Below are positions 13,019 through 26,400 of a stretch of 64,000 nucleotides of DNA, in pieces (positions within the stretch are counted from its first letter, which is position 1; the number at the start of each line of letters is the position of its first letter). Source of the DNA: Stratiolaelaps scimitus (Eukaryota > Arthropoda > Arachnida > Mesostigmata > Laelapidae); NCBI GenBank assembly GCA_019614645.1, contig JABWDB010000007.1:4601501-4665500 (forward strand), given 5' to 3'. The position numbers and the translations under genes are program-made. Under the pieces are notes generated by a model, which saw only the letters and a program-made list of their open reading frames with translations, made no database searches and was not told where the DNA came from.

Positions 13019-16000
13019 ATGACGGACTGTCTCATGTCGTCTGGTGGCCTAGGGGGCGGTCCTAGCATCGTGGCCAGTAGCAGCAGCAGCGGCGGCGGCA
13101 GCAACAACAGCAGCAGCAGCACAAACAGCAGTGGTAGTTGTGGAGACCGAGAGCAGCATCCCCGTCTACCGCCCTCACTGGGGATGTTCGCGAAAGCTGC
13201 CCCTGCAGTGGCTATGGCCGCTTCGAACGGTCCTGCTACCACTGGAAGCGTAGGCAGCGTTGCGTCGCCCCTCCCTGCGACGGGCGTCACCACCTCGTCC
13301 AGTATGGGCGGCGCGGATCTGGTGGCGCCAGCGATAACAACGGGACACAGTAGCAGTAGCAGCAGCAGCATAAGTCTGGCCAGTGGTCTCCGGCAGCATT
13401 CACCGCCCACGTCGTCATCGGCCGCATCGACCGCTTCCGACGCCTCCGGCTCGGGGACAGGTGGCGGACTCGTTGACAGTGGTGTTGCTGGGGGCGATGG
13501 CTACAACAACATCGTGGCTGTGGCCGGAGCGATTGCAGCAGCAGCCGCAGCAGCAGCTGCATCGAACAACGGCAGCGCGAATACTGGCGGCACCACATGC
13601 CTTGTTGGGAGCGGTCGCATTCGAGAGAAACACCTCATGCAACTGATCAGTTCAGATGCGTTAGAGCCGTTCGGATATGGTTCCAGTAACGAGCAACGTC
13701 GACAGAACCAGCAGCAGCAGCAGCAGCCACAGCACTGCCATCTTCTGCCTGGTCCCGACGGCGACAAGAGCCATTGCGACATGGCGAATCTGTTAGCGAC
13801 CAGCGCAGGCTGTGTTGACGATGGCCGTGGGGCCACTGCTGGGAGCTTCAGCAGCAGCAGCAGCATTGAGCTACAGGAGCACAATGACTTCGATCACGCC
13901 GGCCAGGACGATGCTGATGTCCTGTCTGCCATGAATTCCTCGGAAAGCCAGAAGGACCTGATGGTGATGGTGTACAAGAAGCTACAACAGGAACAGCAAG
14001 AGCGGCAGCGCGTCAAGCGATTGCAGATGCCGCGAAAGCCACACAACGCCAAGCCCGCTCAAAGTATCGAGGGTAGGCTGCAGCAGGGCGCATCACATCA
14101 GCAGTTTCGTCAGCACCTGCAGCGACACGACGAGGACGGCCATCCGCATCAGCAGACCCGAGACGAAGCTGAGAACGAACAGAATGCGGCCAGCTCGGAT
14201 TCGACGGCCGCGACTACAGTAACCGCCGCTGCTACCCTTGGCGACCTTCTTGAGAACCTCAGCAATTGTGCTGACGTAGGCGGCGTCGATTTCGACGAGA
14301 AGCTTCTCATGAGACTGATGCGAAACCTGACGACGCAGGCGAAGCACACGAACGAAGCTGGGGCGCCGATCGCCACCAGTCTGATCGGTGGCAGGAACGA
14401 CACAATCGGCAGCGGTGGCGACGGCGGCGGTAGCAGCAGATGCGACGAGCACAAATCGCCGAGGTTGGTTCACGATCGCCTTGGCAATATCCACGGCGGT
14501 GACGATCACGTACTCGGCAATCTACAGCTCACTACAAATAGCGACCTCGGCGAGCTCAGCGACGGGGGCTCCAACGGCTCCAACGCGGGCGTCGCCGCCG
14601 CAAAGGAAATCGCTGCCCTTCGAACGAGTGGCTCCACCTCCACAGCCACCACCACGAGTTATCAAGGTCCGTTTGCGGCTGCTCCTCCTCCTTCTATGAG
14701 AGGCTTGATGTACGAACATCGTGACGAGGCCGAACACGATGCTCTCATCAGGAGTCATCACGGTGAAGCCGACAACGACAATGATGAAAATGACGACGAT
14801 GATGAGGAAGAGGATAATGACGATCTGTTGGGCGGCAGCCTTGAAGACGATGATGGCGATGCTGGCGGATCAGGAGATAGCGGTTCGGGTGGCGGGGACG
14901 GTGTTTGTGGCGTTTGCCGCGAGCCGTATGCCCAGCCGCCGCGCGTGCTCAACTGTTTGCACGTGTTCTGCGAGGCGTGTCTGGCCAAGCTACGTTCGAA
15001 GAAGAAGCAGCAGCCAACAGCGATGCCGAACTTTAGCCGGATGCCGTCGAAGCCGCCCGGCGGCGGTTTTATCGTCTGTTGTCCGAAATGTCAGGTGGAA
15101 ACGGAGTGCGTACATGGGGTTCAGACACTCCCGCTTGACTACGTTCTCATCAATCGTCTCGACACGGAAGCGATCCATAAGAGGACAGCTGTATGCACCA
15201 GCTGCAAAAGCGAGGTATGTATCTATGGTATCTGCATGTGTCCGGTCCACGGGTTCGTTGTAGCTTTGTTGCACGAAAGACTCCTGCTGTAATAGAAACA
15301 GTAGCGGCTCTCATTCGTTTCTTGTTTCGCTTGGGGCAAATTTGTGAGATAGATTTCGTAGTTCGGAAGGACATTGATCGAATCATTGTTGGCCGTCCCT
15401 TCCAGCAAGTGCGGCTCGCCTTTCACAGTGGCAACTCGCATTCCTTCGAAGGGAGATAGCGAACATCGTGTTTGACACCAGTGGATTGGTCTTTAAGATC
15501 ACTTCACTTTAAAGCAGGCACAACATACATTGCTATATATATATATATATATACAAATATATATATATATACTCGAAACTCGTGGTCCATCAACCGTATA
15601 CGAAGTAACTTAATTAAGCTCTCCACGGAACAACGTTCGATGGGTCTCTCTGCCCTCTGTACGACATACACGTGGGTACATCAAAGTTCGGAAGTATCGG
15701 TGATTGGTCATATGGTATACTCAAATCATCGCCTGTAACACCTGAATACAGTTTGGACGAGATCGGTTTTGTTGTCTGCACAACACAGAGTGACCATTGT
15801 TAGTCGTGTCTGCTGTTGTTGACCAACCTAGTCTCCATACTGGCTGATCCGTCACAGAGGATAAGCTAGTCTCTATAACTAGGAAAAGCAAATTTCGGAA
15901 CGCAAGTTCATTGGTAATAGGTGATTGCACGGTATTACCATTTTGCCTTCGGGAACATTCTTGCTAGCTCGACTGAATAGTTGAATTGTTATAGTTGTTA

Positions 16001-19000
16001 TCGCGAGGCCTCCCAGATTTCCCTAGAGTATCTCCAATAAGGAGGGTACTCTCCTAATATTCTGGGTAAATGAATTCGGACGTTTTAACACCTCTAAGAA
16101 TTCACCTTAGGTCTTGGAGGTATTACTGGCATTCAACATATTTTACCGACTAGGTATCTTTTGCATACGAATTGTTCGGCGTACCCCCCATCTATGCAAT
16201 GTTACTCGTCCAGAGTTGGGCTTCTCTTCTATGGTAGAACAAGCTGAAAGCCCCACAGGTGTTAGTCGTCATTGTATGCGATCACATAAATCGAATCTAA
16301 ACTTATTGTTGTTTTTCACCGTTTGTCATTTACACAGGACAACGCGATCGCTCGCTGCCAGGACTGTTCAAATTTCCTGTGCTCTAACTGCCGGAAAGCG
16401 CATTCATCAATGCTGTGCTTCGAGAATCATAAGGTAGTATCGTTTGAGGCATTTGACGAGGAGCGAGCTCACATTCACCGTGCCGTATGTTGCCTCAGAC
16501 ATCCGCGCGAGGTCGCAGTCCTATACGATCCTGTTTGCGGGGTGGTACGTATCTCTGCGATCTGTTTTCTAATTAGACTCAGCTGTCGTGATGTATGACG
16601 AACGTTTTCTATACCCCGCTAACTGGCGCGTGTGTGATATCATGATTTCGATTGTAGGGTTTTTCGTTAATGCTATTCTACCTAGATTCCATGGCGCACT
16701 GGCTACAATATATACATTATGGCTTTTGGCGCTTTATTATCTAGGGACAGTAAACTCTTCTTGCACTAATCAACATCTCTGGCTCGGTGTTGATTTAACA
16801 TAAGAAGGTACATTTGTTTGAGGATACAATTGAGAAATAAGATGCCGTATTCTTTCACGGAACGTTTTTTGACATTCGCAAAATTTCCGATGGCAGACAC
16901 TGATTTTCTTCCTGTTTTTATTTTTTATTTCGCTGATTCCTACGCCCACTCACAGACTATGTGCAACGATTGCCTGGTGGCCGGCCATCAGGGCCACGGC
17001 TGCAAGAAAGCCTTCCACTTTGACTCGCGCGAGAGGACGGACCTCACGGGCCTTCTTGGCGAGGCGCGTCACAAATTCAACGCCTTCGACGATGTGAGTT
17101 TCTGCCGATGCTATTGTTTTTCGTCGTATCTTACTTAGCTAGTAGGTAGTCGACTCGGTAACTTTACGTGGTAACACTGTGTGGTATATACTTGATATCT
17201 ACCCATCTAGTGTAGTTCCACGATGGACGACAATGGCCCATTATGAGTAAGGGTATTCTAGTTCAATCGAATATTCTTTTCGCTTTTGGGCATAGCAACA
17301 GGACCGTTTAACACCTCTCGAGACGTTAATGACTCGGGGGGCAACGTAGTTTCCGACAAATTTAGCGGTGGATTAATTGATTGCCGTACGATCCTCTCTT
17401 TTTCATTCGCATCGAATGGACAGATGTATGTAGCTTGATTTTCAGCGTTCGTTTTCTTTGCGTCGAATTACATATCGCAGGCAAACGACGCCTTAACCAC
17501 ATCGCTGTCGGAGCTCCAGTTGACGCGTGATTCGGTGCGTTCCTCGATCGAGGAAACGTTCATCACGTATAAGAACCTTCTCGAGCGGGCTAAGGCTGCT
17601 GCTCTCGACGACCTTGAGAAGGTGCACTCCGCACAGGAGATGCGCGTCATGGACGATATACAGCAGTGCCAGGAGTCAAGGGTTCACCTCGAACATGCGC
17701 TGTCGTTCGCCGACAAACTGGTGAAGTACGGAGATGCGGGCGAGTTTTTGGCACTCAAAACGCTTGTGACTTCACGGGTGCGTAAACTCATGTGTGACTG
17801 TCCCCAGAGCCGAGACCAGGGAGAGCTGCGATTCGTTACCGACGAGGTGAAATTTGCCCAAGCAGTGAATTCACTTTTCGGACACATCGTACCAACAAAC
17901 GGATCTCAGCGGCAGCAACAGCAGAACAATAGCCTGCTGCAATCCGTGCGACCTTCGAGCGACAACGCGATCGGAGGGCTGAATTCTAGCCATAACAGCG
18001 TATCAAGCGTCGGTAGCGGAACGGCCGGTAGTCTACTGAACGCGTCATTTGGGCCCGAAATCAGCAACTCGAGTGCGGCTCGCCTCCTACCCTCGGACAT
18101 TGTAGACGTGGTGAGCGCGTCGGCGTCGTCAGGCATGGTACCTCCGGGTCCGCACTTCGGCTCTCTCGAACACTCACCCAATGGGATAGGCCATCCCATA
18201 CTACCGCCGCCAGGTGGCCCACTCTCTGCGGGCAGGCCGCCGACCCTGCCGCAGCTTGATCCGATTGTTGCTCCGGCCGAAATTAATGAGCTTAGTTCAG
18301 CACTTGCCCAATTTGGTCTGGCCACGCTGGCGGGAGTGGACCAGGTCGATGTCCCTCCGAACCCGGACGTGCTGCCATTGCTTTTGCGCGATGTGGCGCC
18401 AGGGCCCCGAGGCATGGGTGTAGGATCGGAGAATGTCCGAATCGGACCTCCTACTGGTCCACCACCTGGTGTGACCGGTGGCCCCACGGACGAAGAAAAC
18501 CACCTTATGAACAATCTGTCAGCACTGGCTAAGATGGGATCAATGGGACCCGCTCCGTACGCTGGAAGTCCCGTGCCCATGAATGGACATGGGGGTCCTC
18601 TTCGCGGAGGTTCTGGTCCTGTTGCACCCCTTGCGCTCACCTCAGGTGCCCTTGCTGGAGGACTGGATGCCAGTGGGGCAGCCACGGGTCAACGAAGCCC
18701 CACCTCAAGTGTCACCAGTGTGGCTTTGTCTTCTTCAACCCCCGGAGCGCCACCGAGGTGAGTGACACATGCTTGTCTATTTGTGCTTTACTCATTCCAA
18801 CACACTATTCGTCCTCGAAATCGTTCATGCATGTGAACATTATAACAGAACACTGACGTCTGACGGTTTGTTGCAGCGTGAGCAGCGCAGGAAATAGTTC
18901 AGCCGCAGGGAGCAACGCTGGTCGCGGCACCCGTATGACACCAATGCACATTCGCATTAAGTTCGGCCAACTAGGATCAGGCCCGACGCAATTTTCATCC

Positions 19001-20124
19001 CCGCACGGATTTTGTCTCGGACCTAACGAGGAGATTGTTGTCGCCGATACGAACAATCACCGGGTGCAGATCTTCGATAAGGCGGGCGAGCTGAAGAACG
19101 AGTTCGGCACCCAGGGCAAGGAGGAGGGTCAGTTGTGGTACCCTCGAAAGGTGGCCGTCCTGAAGTCCACAGGAACATACGTGATCTGCGACCGCGGCAA
19201 CGAACGCAGCCGCATGCAACTCTTTACCAAAAATGGAGAATTCCTCAAAAAGATCGCCATTCGGTTCGTATGACTACTCCCGTGTGCGATGTACACTCCT
19301 TTGCTCTAGCGCTAATATAAACGAACGTCTTTCAGCCTTACACTGATAATCACAATGCTCATTTGTTCTCGGTCTCCCGTAATCGCGAGCTCAGCAGCTC
19401 AGCCTAGCTTCCATAGTCAGCAGTTTTCCTATTGGACTGTTGACTTTCCAAATCTAGGCATACTAATCGGTGCTTGCTTCAATGGCTACTATCGTCAACA
19501 GTGGATAGTGGCTTTTCATACTTGCATACAATATATAGCGCCTGGCGAACAAATAGTTCATCGAGGGACATTGTTACATGCCCCATAGACAGCGTGTCTG
19601 ACCTGTCCAGTGCTTTACCGATCTCCTTGTTCCTATTCAGTTGAATAGGGCGCCGAAACAATTACGTGAAAACCTGTTGCTTAATGAGGGATACGCGATC
19701 GAACTTTGGTGGAACGTCTCCCCTTGATATCGATCTTCTCGACATTTTCAGGTATATTGACATCGTTGCTGGCTTAGCGTTGACAAGTGACGGACGAATT
19801 GTGGCTGTTGATTCGGTCTCCCCGACGGTGTTTGTCATTGCCGACACTGGTGATCTCCTGCTGTGGTTCGACTGCAGCGAGCACATGCGTGAACCCTCTG
19901 ATATCGCCGTTTGGGGTACTGAGTTCTACATTTGTGACTTCAAGGGACACTGCATTGTTGTGTATAATGAGTGCGGCAGCTTCTTGCGACGCATTGGCGG
20001 TGAGGGCTTAACGAATTTCCCTAATGGCATCGACATCTCTGATCATGGTGACATCCTTGTTGGTGATTCGCATGGAAACAGGTGCGTTTGATTAGCTGTG
20101 CGATTGATGCAATTTATTTAACCG

Positions 20125-20209
<85 letters not shown>

Positions 20210-20617
20210 TGCTTCTTTGTGCTACATATCCATAGCTTTCAGAGATGACTCGCACACGTGATGGTGGCCATGCTAGAATTTACCTCTGCCCGTGGACTAC
20301 GGGAACGTAATTTAAACAATAGTGGACTATGTGATGATTCTGGAGGCGTTTAAGTTCTGACCGAATGTCGTCATCCCCCTCCTCAGGCTATAAAGTTCAC
20401 CTGTTTATTCCGTCCCGCTTTGTTCTCGTTTATTGCCTTCGTTAGGTTCCACATTGTGGTGTTCAATCGGGAGGGCCACGCGATCAGCGAATTCGAATGT
20501 CCGTATTGTAAGGTGAGCCGCTGCTGCGGGCTGAAGATTACCTCTGAAGGATACGTGGTCACATTGGCCAAAAATAACCACCACGTGCTAATACTCAACA
20601 CACTGTACATCACCTAG
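13019..20617 (+). CDS. mei-P26: TRIM-NHL RNA-binding protein, Mei-P26/Brat family
   Basis: Seven exons, join(13019..15214, 16338..16544, 16956..17093, 17481..18757, 18877..19263, 19752..20081, 20446..20617), all with GT-AG borders and matching phases, give 1568 residues. Order: a low-complexity N-terminus (1-625; Ser, Ala, Gln and Gly tracts, acidic just before the RING); a C3HC4 RING with ligands C630, C633, C646, H648, C651, C654, C688 and C691; B-box 1 (C726 to about H763); B-box 2 (C784, H787, C799, C804, C807, H812, H815); a coiled coil (about 820-960); a Ser/Gly/Pro linker; and an NHL beta-propeller (about 1293-1568). The family represses chosen mRNAs through the NHL domain in germline and neural cells. 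The intact RING and an NHL ending in [12 protein letters not shown] point to Mei-P26. Drosophila Brat lacks a RING and, as I recall, ends differently. An in-frame stop at 12992 precedes the ATG at 13019; the next ATG is 13034. Confidence 0.8.
20128..20210. repeat. (TA)n microsatellite in the last mei-P26 intron
   Basis: About 75 bp of nearly pure TA followed by a short interrupted TA tail, in the 364-base intron between the last two coding exons. Confidence 0.95.
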
Positions 20618-23400
20618 ATGGCACGACTCCGATCACGACCCTGCAAGATCCCGTCATCTTACAGGGGATCTGCTTGACGAGGATTTGTACATTTCGCAAG
20701 ATACAAACAAAGACATACCCCGTGTACTATAACCCACCCGTTTCGCCGAAACGAACGCCGACTAGAGGCGTACAACTTGTTACTGCATATTCAAACATAA
20801 TTCAGGATGCTTTATAAAAATAATGCCACAGACCGACCGCAAGCCCATCGCCAATAACCGGTCATCGAAGCGCGCTGCAGGAGCGTGGATTTGTGATGAG
20901 TCTGCTGTCGTACGGGGTGTTTGTGTTGTGGTGGAATACACGACGGCGAAGCAATGCAACCCTGATAATAACAATACTATGAATGGTAATCATAATAATA
21001 ATAATCATGCCAGTGACACACGTACAATCCCAAAGAAAGCTCTCGCGCGAGCGAATCAACAGGGTGGAGCTGGGAGGCAGCTGAAGAGCGTCAAATTGGA
21101 CAAGGTCTTCAAACGCGGGGTAATGGCCACTGGACGAGCTGAGCAGTCAATGATGACAACGGTTGTCCGCGTGATTACCGCTGCGCTACAAGTGCGCCAT
21201 CAGCCGAATCTGCAACAGGTATAGGCTCATCTTTCCTGGTGCTGGTCATCGATACACAGGGAGGCACAATGAAGACGGAAGAACGTCCTCACCTTGGTAC
21301 ACACTCCGGACAGTGGCCTGTGCGTTCGATCGACGCAAGTAGTGTTATCCTTATTAGTGCTGACCTCACTTTACTTTAGTTAGAGACCGCGCTTCTTCGG
21401 CCTTCAGTTTCACCAGTAAATATATCGGCCATCAGGCGTGCATTGTTGTAACGTAAGGCGGCCCGCAAGAACAACACAAAAACACATAGAAGACGTGCAT
21501 GCAGACACCGAGCAAGCGAGAGAGAGAGAGAGATATGAGAAATGCCGCAGATTTTTCGAGATGTTGCTGGTGGTGGTGGTACCCTGAGGCTACTTTCATT
21601 TCATGGTTGATGATGTAATGGAGATACCCTTTACTTGAAGGCCTCGCAGCAAAGTCCCGTGATTTTGTTATGGCTGATCGCGAGGACTTGGCCTGGATAC
21701 TGACGTAGGACCAGAGTGTCCTATTCTCGTTCTGGGCCTCTATACACTTATCATCCCCTTCCATTGACTCTGCTTCGTGGTACGATTGAGTGGAAATATG
21801 TTATTATTCAACTTGCGAGTTTGTTGGTTGATGCTGAACACAACAGCGGCAAAGGAAGGCTTATACATTGTTACTACGACACGATTTGATTGACGGCCGC
21901 CACCGTTGGCGGCAGAACAAGCAGAGTGATATTTGATGTGTTTATATAGATGTGAGTATGAATCGACTATACTTTAGACAAGTTTTTGTGTTTGAAGAGC
22001 CTGTCTTTTCCTGAACACCGCAGTTCGATTTTAGTAGTTTTATGGCCTAATTGCAATTACGATCGTGTGCCGCTGCGAGCCCCCCCCCTATCGAAATCCT
22101 ATACACAGCTGAACGCAGCCATAATGACACTGTTGTTGCTAGGCTATATAGAGCTACGTCGTCATTTCACTTAATTAGCATTTATTTATTGTTGTAACGG
22201 TATTGGAGATAGCTGGCAGTTAATTAGCGTGTTTCCATGTTTGTTTCGAGTTTCCATTTTTCTCGTTGGTAATTCTACCCGAACGAGAGTATGACAGCCT
22301 TTTACTTATCTTATCATATTGTCGTATGGTATTCACACGGACCGCTGCTGCTGTTGTTTTTAGAATTAGCAGCGTTCGAACACTGCGTATTGTTTGCTAA
22401 TAGGATTACAATATGATAATCGGTGTAGATAGAGAGAGGTAGAGGGAGGGGGCGCGAGGTAGAAAATGAACAAGGCTTTTTTTCTGCGGGTGCGCCTGTG
22501 TGTGAGTGTGTATGATGTCGCTGAGCTGTGTTGCAAATACGACACCGTTCTCCTGTTCTCGCGTAGTATGCTGGCATATTGGCAACTGCTCGATGCAATG
22601 ATTGGTAGCACTTTGTAGATCTTCTCCCTTGTATCTCGTAGAGTACAGACAGATTCATGCAGACTCCATTTTATTCCTATATTTGAGAGAGAAAGAGAGA
22701 GAGAGTAACTGAGACGTGGACACTATCGACTCTGAAAGATCTTGTGCAACTTCTGTGACGGGAAAGATCGTCACCGATTGGAGAAAAATGAGACCAAGGG
22801 CGTCCTGGACCATTTGTTTCTGTCGTTGCATGGACTTGGGCGTTGTTGTGAGCGTATTTGTGACATTGGGGCTTAATGTGTAACACGACAAACGGGCAAA
22901 TGCGAAATGCTCTCAAACAACAATAGAGGAGATAGGGGTGGTCGGTCTCAAAGCGCCACCCGCGCCACTTCCGCGAAACTGATGTGGTGGAACAGCCGCG
23001 GCATACGAAGGAGACGATGTATTTAATAACGTACAAAACAGAAACGCCTTTCAACACAAAAGGAGGTGTTCTCGTTGGCGGGGGTGCGGGGGCGGTGCGG
23101 GGGGGGGTGTTCTCCTTGTTCCTTGAGTGTCTTGTTGTTTTGAATTCTTTGCGCTAACCTCGGCAAGAACGGCGCGTTCATAAACGTTGGAGCTTGGAGG
23201 GCGTGGGGTAAACGTTCACCAAGCCATGGAACATGTGAACATACATGAATATGATAACGAGCAGCGACAGGACAGTGCCGTGAAAACGATGCCATTCAAT
23301 TCAACTAGTTCGAGCGAATGTAATTCCGTGAGCCACAAGCTAGCTCTATTGTAAGCAGCAAAGGATGATGAACGAAAGAAGAAAACAGAATTCTATATAT

Positions 23401-23402
<2 letters not shown>

Positions 23403-23479
<77 letters not shown>
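23403..23479. repeat. (TA)n microsatellite
   Basis: About 65 bp of pure AT plus an interrupted tail, inside the proposed mei-P26 3' UTR. Confidence 0.95.
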
Positions 23480-23480
<1 letters not shown>

Positions 23481-26400
23481 ATAAAACATATGTCTACATA
23501 TTATCTATATCTATACATTCGAGAGAGGTGGAGTCAGCCACTAACGTCCTATAACTTTGGGTTTCCGTGTGAATAGGTTTGTGATGTATCTGTGTGGGTG
23601 TCTGTGTGTGTTTGCGTGTGGTTGGGAACGGCAGGTCGAGCCACTGTGGTTTGTTTGTGCTTGATTCAATGTTTGTGTCAGGGTGTGTCTAAAGTGTATG
23701 TGTGTGTATGCGTGTAGGGGAACTTCTTCACACAGCTCCTGTGTAACGGCGCAGACGGCAGACAGTCACCCAGACTCACATACGCAAGCACACCCAAACA
23801 CGCGCACAGTGAGTGCTACTAAACGGATAGCGGGAGGATTCGTATGATGGATGAGTGAAGTGTGAAGAGCGCGGAGAACATTTTTACCTAAGCATTATTG
23901 TGGGCCCGGTCGTATCCTGCCATGTCTTGATAGGCTAGTCTTCTCTAACCACGAAACCTATGGGCAGCCTCAAGACGACGGGCGGAGAGGGACGTCGGGC
24001 GTGCTAGAAACTCGCTGACATCCACCAGACCACTTTGTCTTTAGGGCTGGTAGGAACACACAGCGGAGCTTCAGTAGTCATCTTTGATATTATACAATAA
24101 CATTATATAATAATAATAATAATAATAACGTGAAGAAGAATGATAATGATAGTAATTATATATATATAACAATGTGAGGCATATAAAAGGAGGGAAGGGG
24201 AAGGACATGAAGACAGTGAAAGAGGCAGAGAAGCACCCACATAAACAACAACTACGACAAAACGGAAACAACAACAACAACAACGGCGATGACAAAGTTG
24301 ATAGTAACGTCGACGACGACGACGACAACAACAACAGCAGCAACAATAACAACAACGATAATGAGATTACATAGCCAGCAGAACAGAAAAGACCAAACCG
24401 GAATAGATATGTGTATCATACATATCACAGCCAGGCTGCGTATATGCAATATGTTGGGAGATTTGATGGTGGTGCCACCGTGTTGCTCTAAAGAACGCCT
24501 ATGCCAACTCGCCACGTGGAGGACAGTTCATTCATTCGTGGAGACTGATTGAGTGTTGGTGGTGATATTTAAGCCTGTACCAGTAGAGAGAGAGAGAGAG
24601 ACTTCTTGTTCGAGCAACTTCCGGATGGCGATGATCGTAACGTTGGGACGAACAACAGTCAATCGTGTCCCGTCCGCTTTGATGGACCCGGATCTTTCAA
24701 TTAGCGCTTTAATTAGTCCTATACGTTGACGAATGCTGGCGAACATGATTACGGTGGGGTGCGGTCAGACGACACTGGTCGACAGTAAAGGTCGAGAATA
24801 GGACAACAACAACAGCACTTTCGATAGTTACCATCATGTTCATCATGGCGTTCACGTGGCGTCTGCTGTCCTTGGAGACGCGTTCCGCTGTGTGCGAGTT
24901 GGGTCCTCGCTTATCAGTACCATCATTGTTGTTGTTGTTGCTGCTGTCGTCGTTGTCATTGCTCCCGGCCCGCGCCGACACTGGCTGAGGAATATCTAAG
25001 AGAACGGCGTCCTAGGCAGGTCCATCTAAAGCAAAAAAAAAAAGAAATAACAGTCTTTCTGTCTGTACTAATTAGAACGGGTGTTGGCGGTGACAGTCCG
25101 ATCATATAGAGGCGGTGGTATGATAGATTTCATTGGGCGATTGGTTGTCACTCCTGCTCAAGTGCGAGCTGATACATTTCTATCTACCTGCTGGTCTAGT
25201 GTATGCCTGTGTCGCGACGATATGGAAACCACGAATGGCGATAAGTAACGATAGCTTCTCAAATTTAAACAAAGGAAGATCGGAGAAAATCGATAACATA
25301 GAAGAAAATAGAGATGACGGAAAAGACACTATATATATATACATTATATTCTATATATCTAAATATATACATCTCGATGTGTGTGTATATATATATATAT
25401 ATAAAGACGAGCGGCCTAGTTTAAAGGGCCTGATGCTTGCTGTCCCTTTTGCGACGGCGCGCGGAGAGAGCTTGTCCATGTTGAAACTATAACGACCTCA
25501 TTCACACTCCGTTCGGTCGAGGGGGTGCCATGATGTTTACCATTATGCATTTTGAAGTTTGTTTGGTTTATTATCACTCTTACCGCTAATTACGATTAGA
25601 TTTTTAGCGTCAGTTAATATTATTATTATTATATTAATATAATTGTAATTATATATATATATATAATTACACTACAGCGTATTTTGTCTTTCCACTCATC
25701 TATTTTATTATTACGACGTGTATATGTACAATAAGCTATGTTATATTATTATTATATTCTCTATGATTTTAAAACAACAACAACAACAACCACAAAAAGT
25801 GACAATTGTACACGTAGTGTTGATGAAGTCGGCTCCCATTGGCGACTGACGGCAGTCCGCTACTAGATTCTCATATATTCATCAAAATATATATATATAT
25901 ACATCAATATAATAATTATATTCAAATTACGACTGGTGATAGAAATCTATGGAGTGGGGAGGAGAGGTGAAAGCAGACAGGATGGATAACACGATGACAA
26001 CAACATATCATTATTTTCATCTGCAGGTTTCTTTTTCTTATGGCGAATATATATATATATATATATATATAGGAGACTGAGGAAGAGCGAGAGAGAATAA
26101 ACGATGTATAATTATAACACATATATATATATATTAATATTCTAATGTAGACAAAGTGGTTATAAGAAAAAGCAAAAAGCAAAAACGTGTGCCGATCTAC
26201 CATGTACGCAGTTACCTATATAACATAGTAAAAAATAAAAAACAAAACACACACGCATCCACATAAATACAACAGCAACAACAAGCAAGTAATAAATAAT
26301 ACACAGTGTTACTTACAATCGAAAGAAATAATGTGTAACATTTCACACCAATGGTGCACTTGAATGTCTGCCTGGACAACTGAACGAAAGCTATATTCGA

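Noticed and set aside
20823..21224. 133-codon frame directly after the mei-P26 stop
   Set aside because: No domain, an Asn run from AAT repeats, and a location in the expected 3' UTR; no splice signals tie it to a gene.
24071..24374. Poly-Leu/Ser, Asn/Asp or Val frames in 24-28 kb
   Set aside because: They come from AAC, AAT, GAC and GA simple repeats and appear in all frames; no domain.
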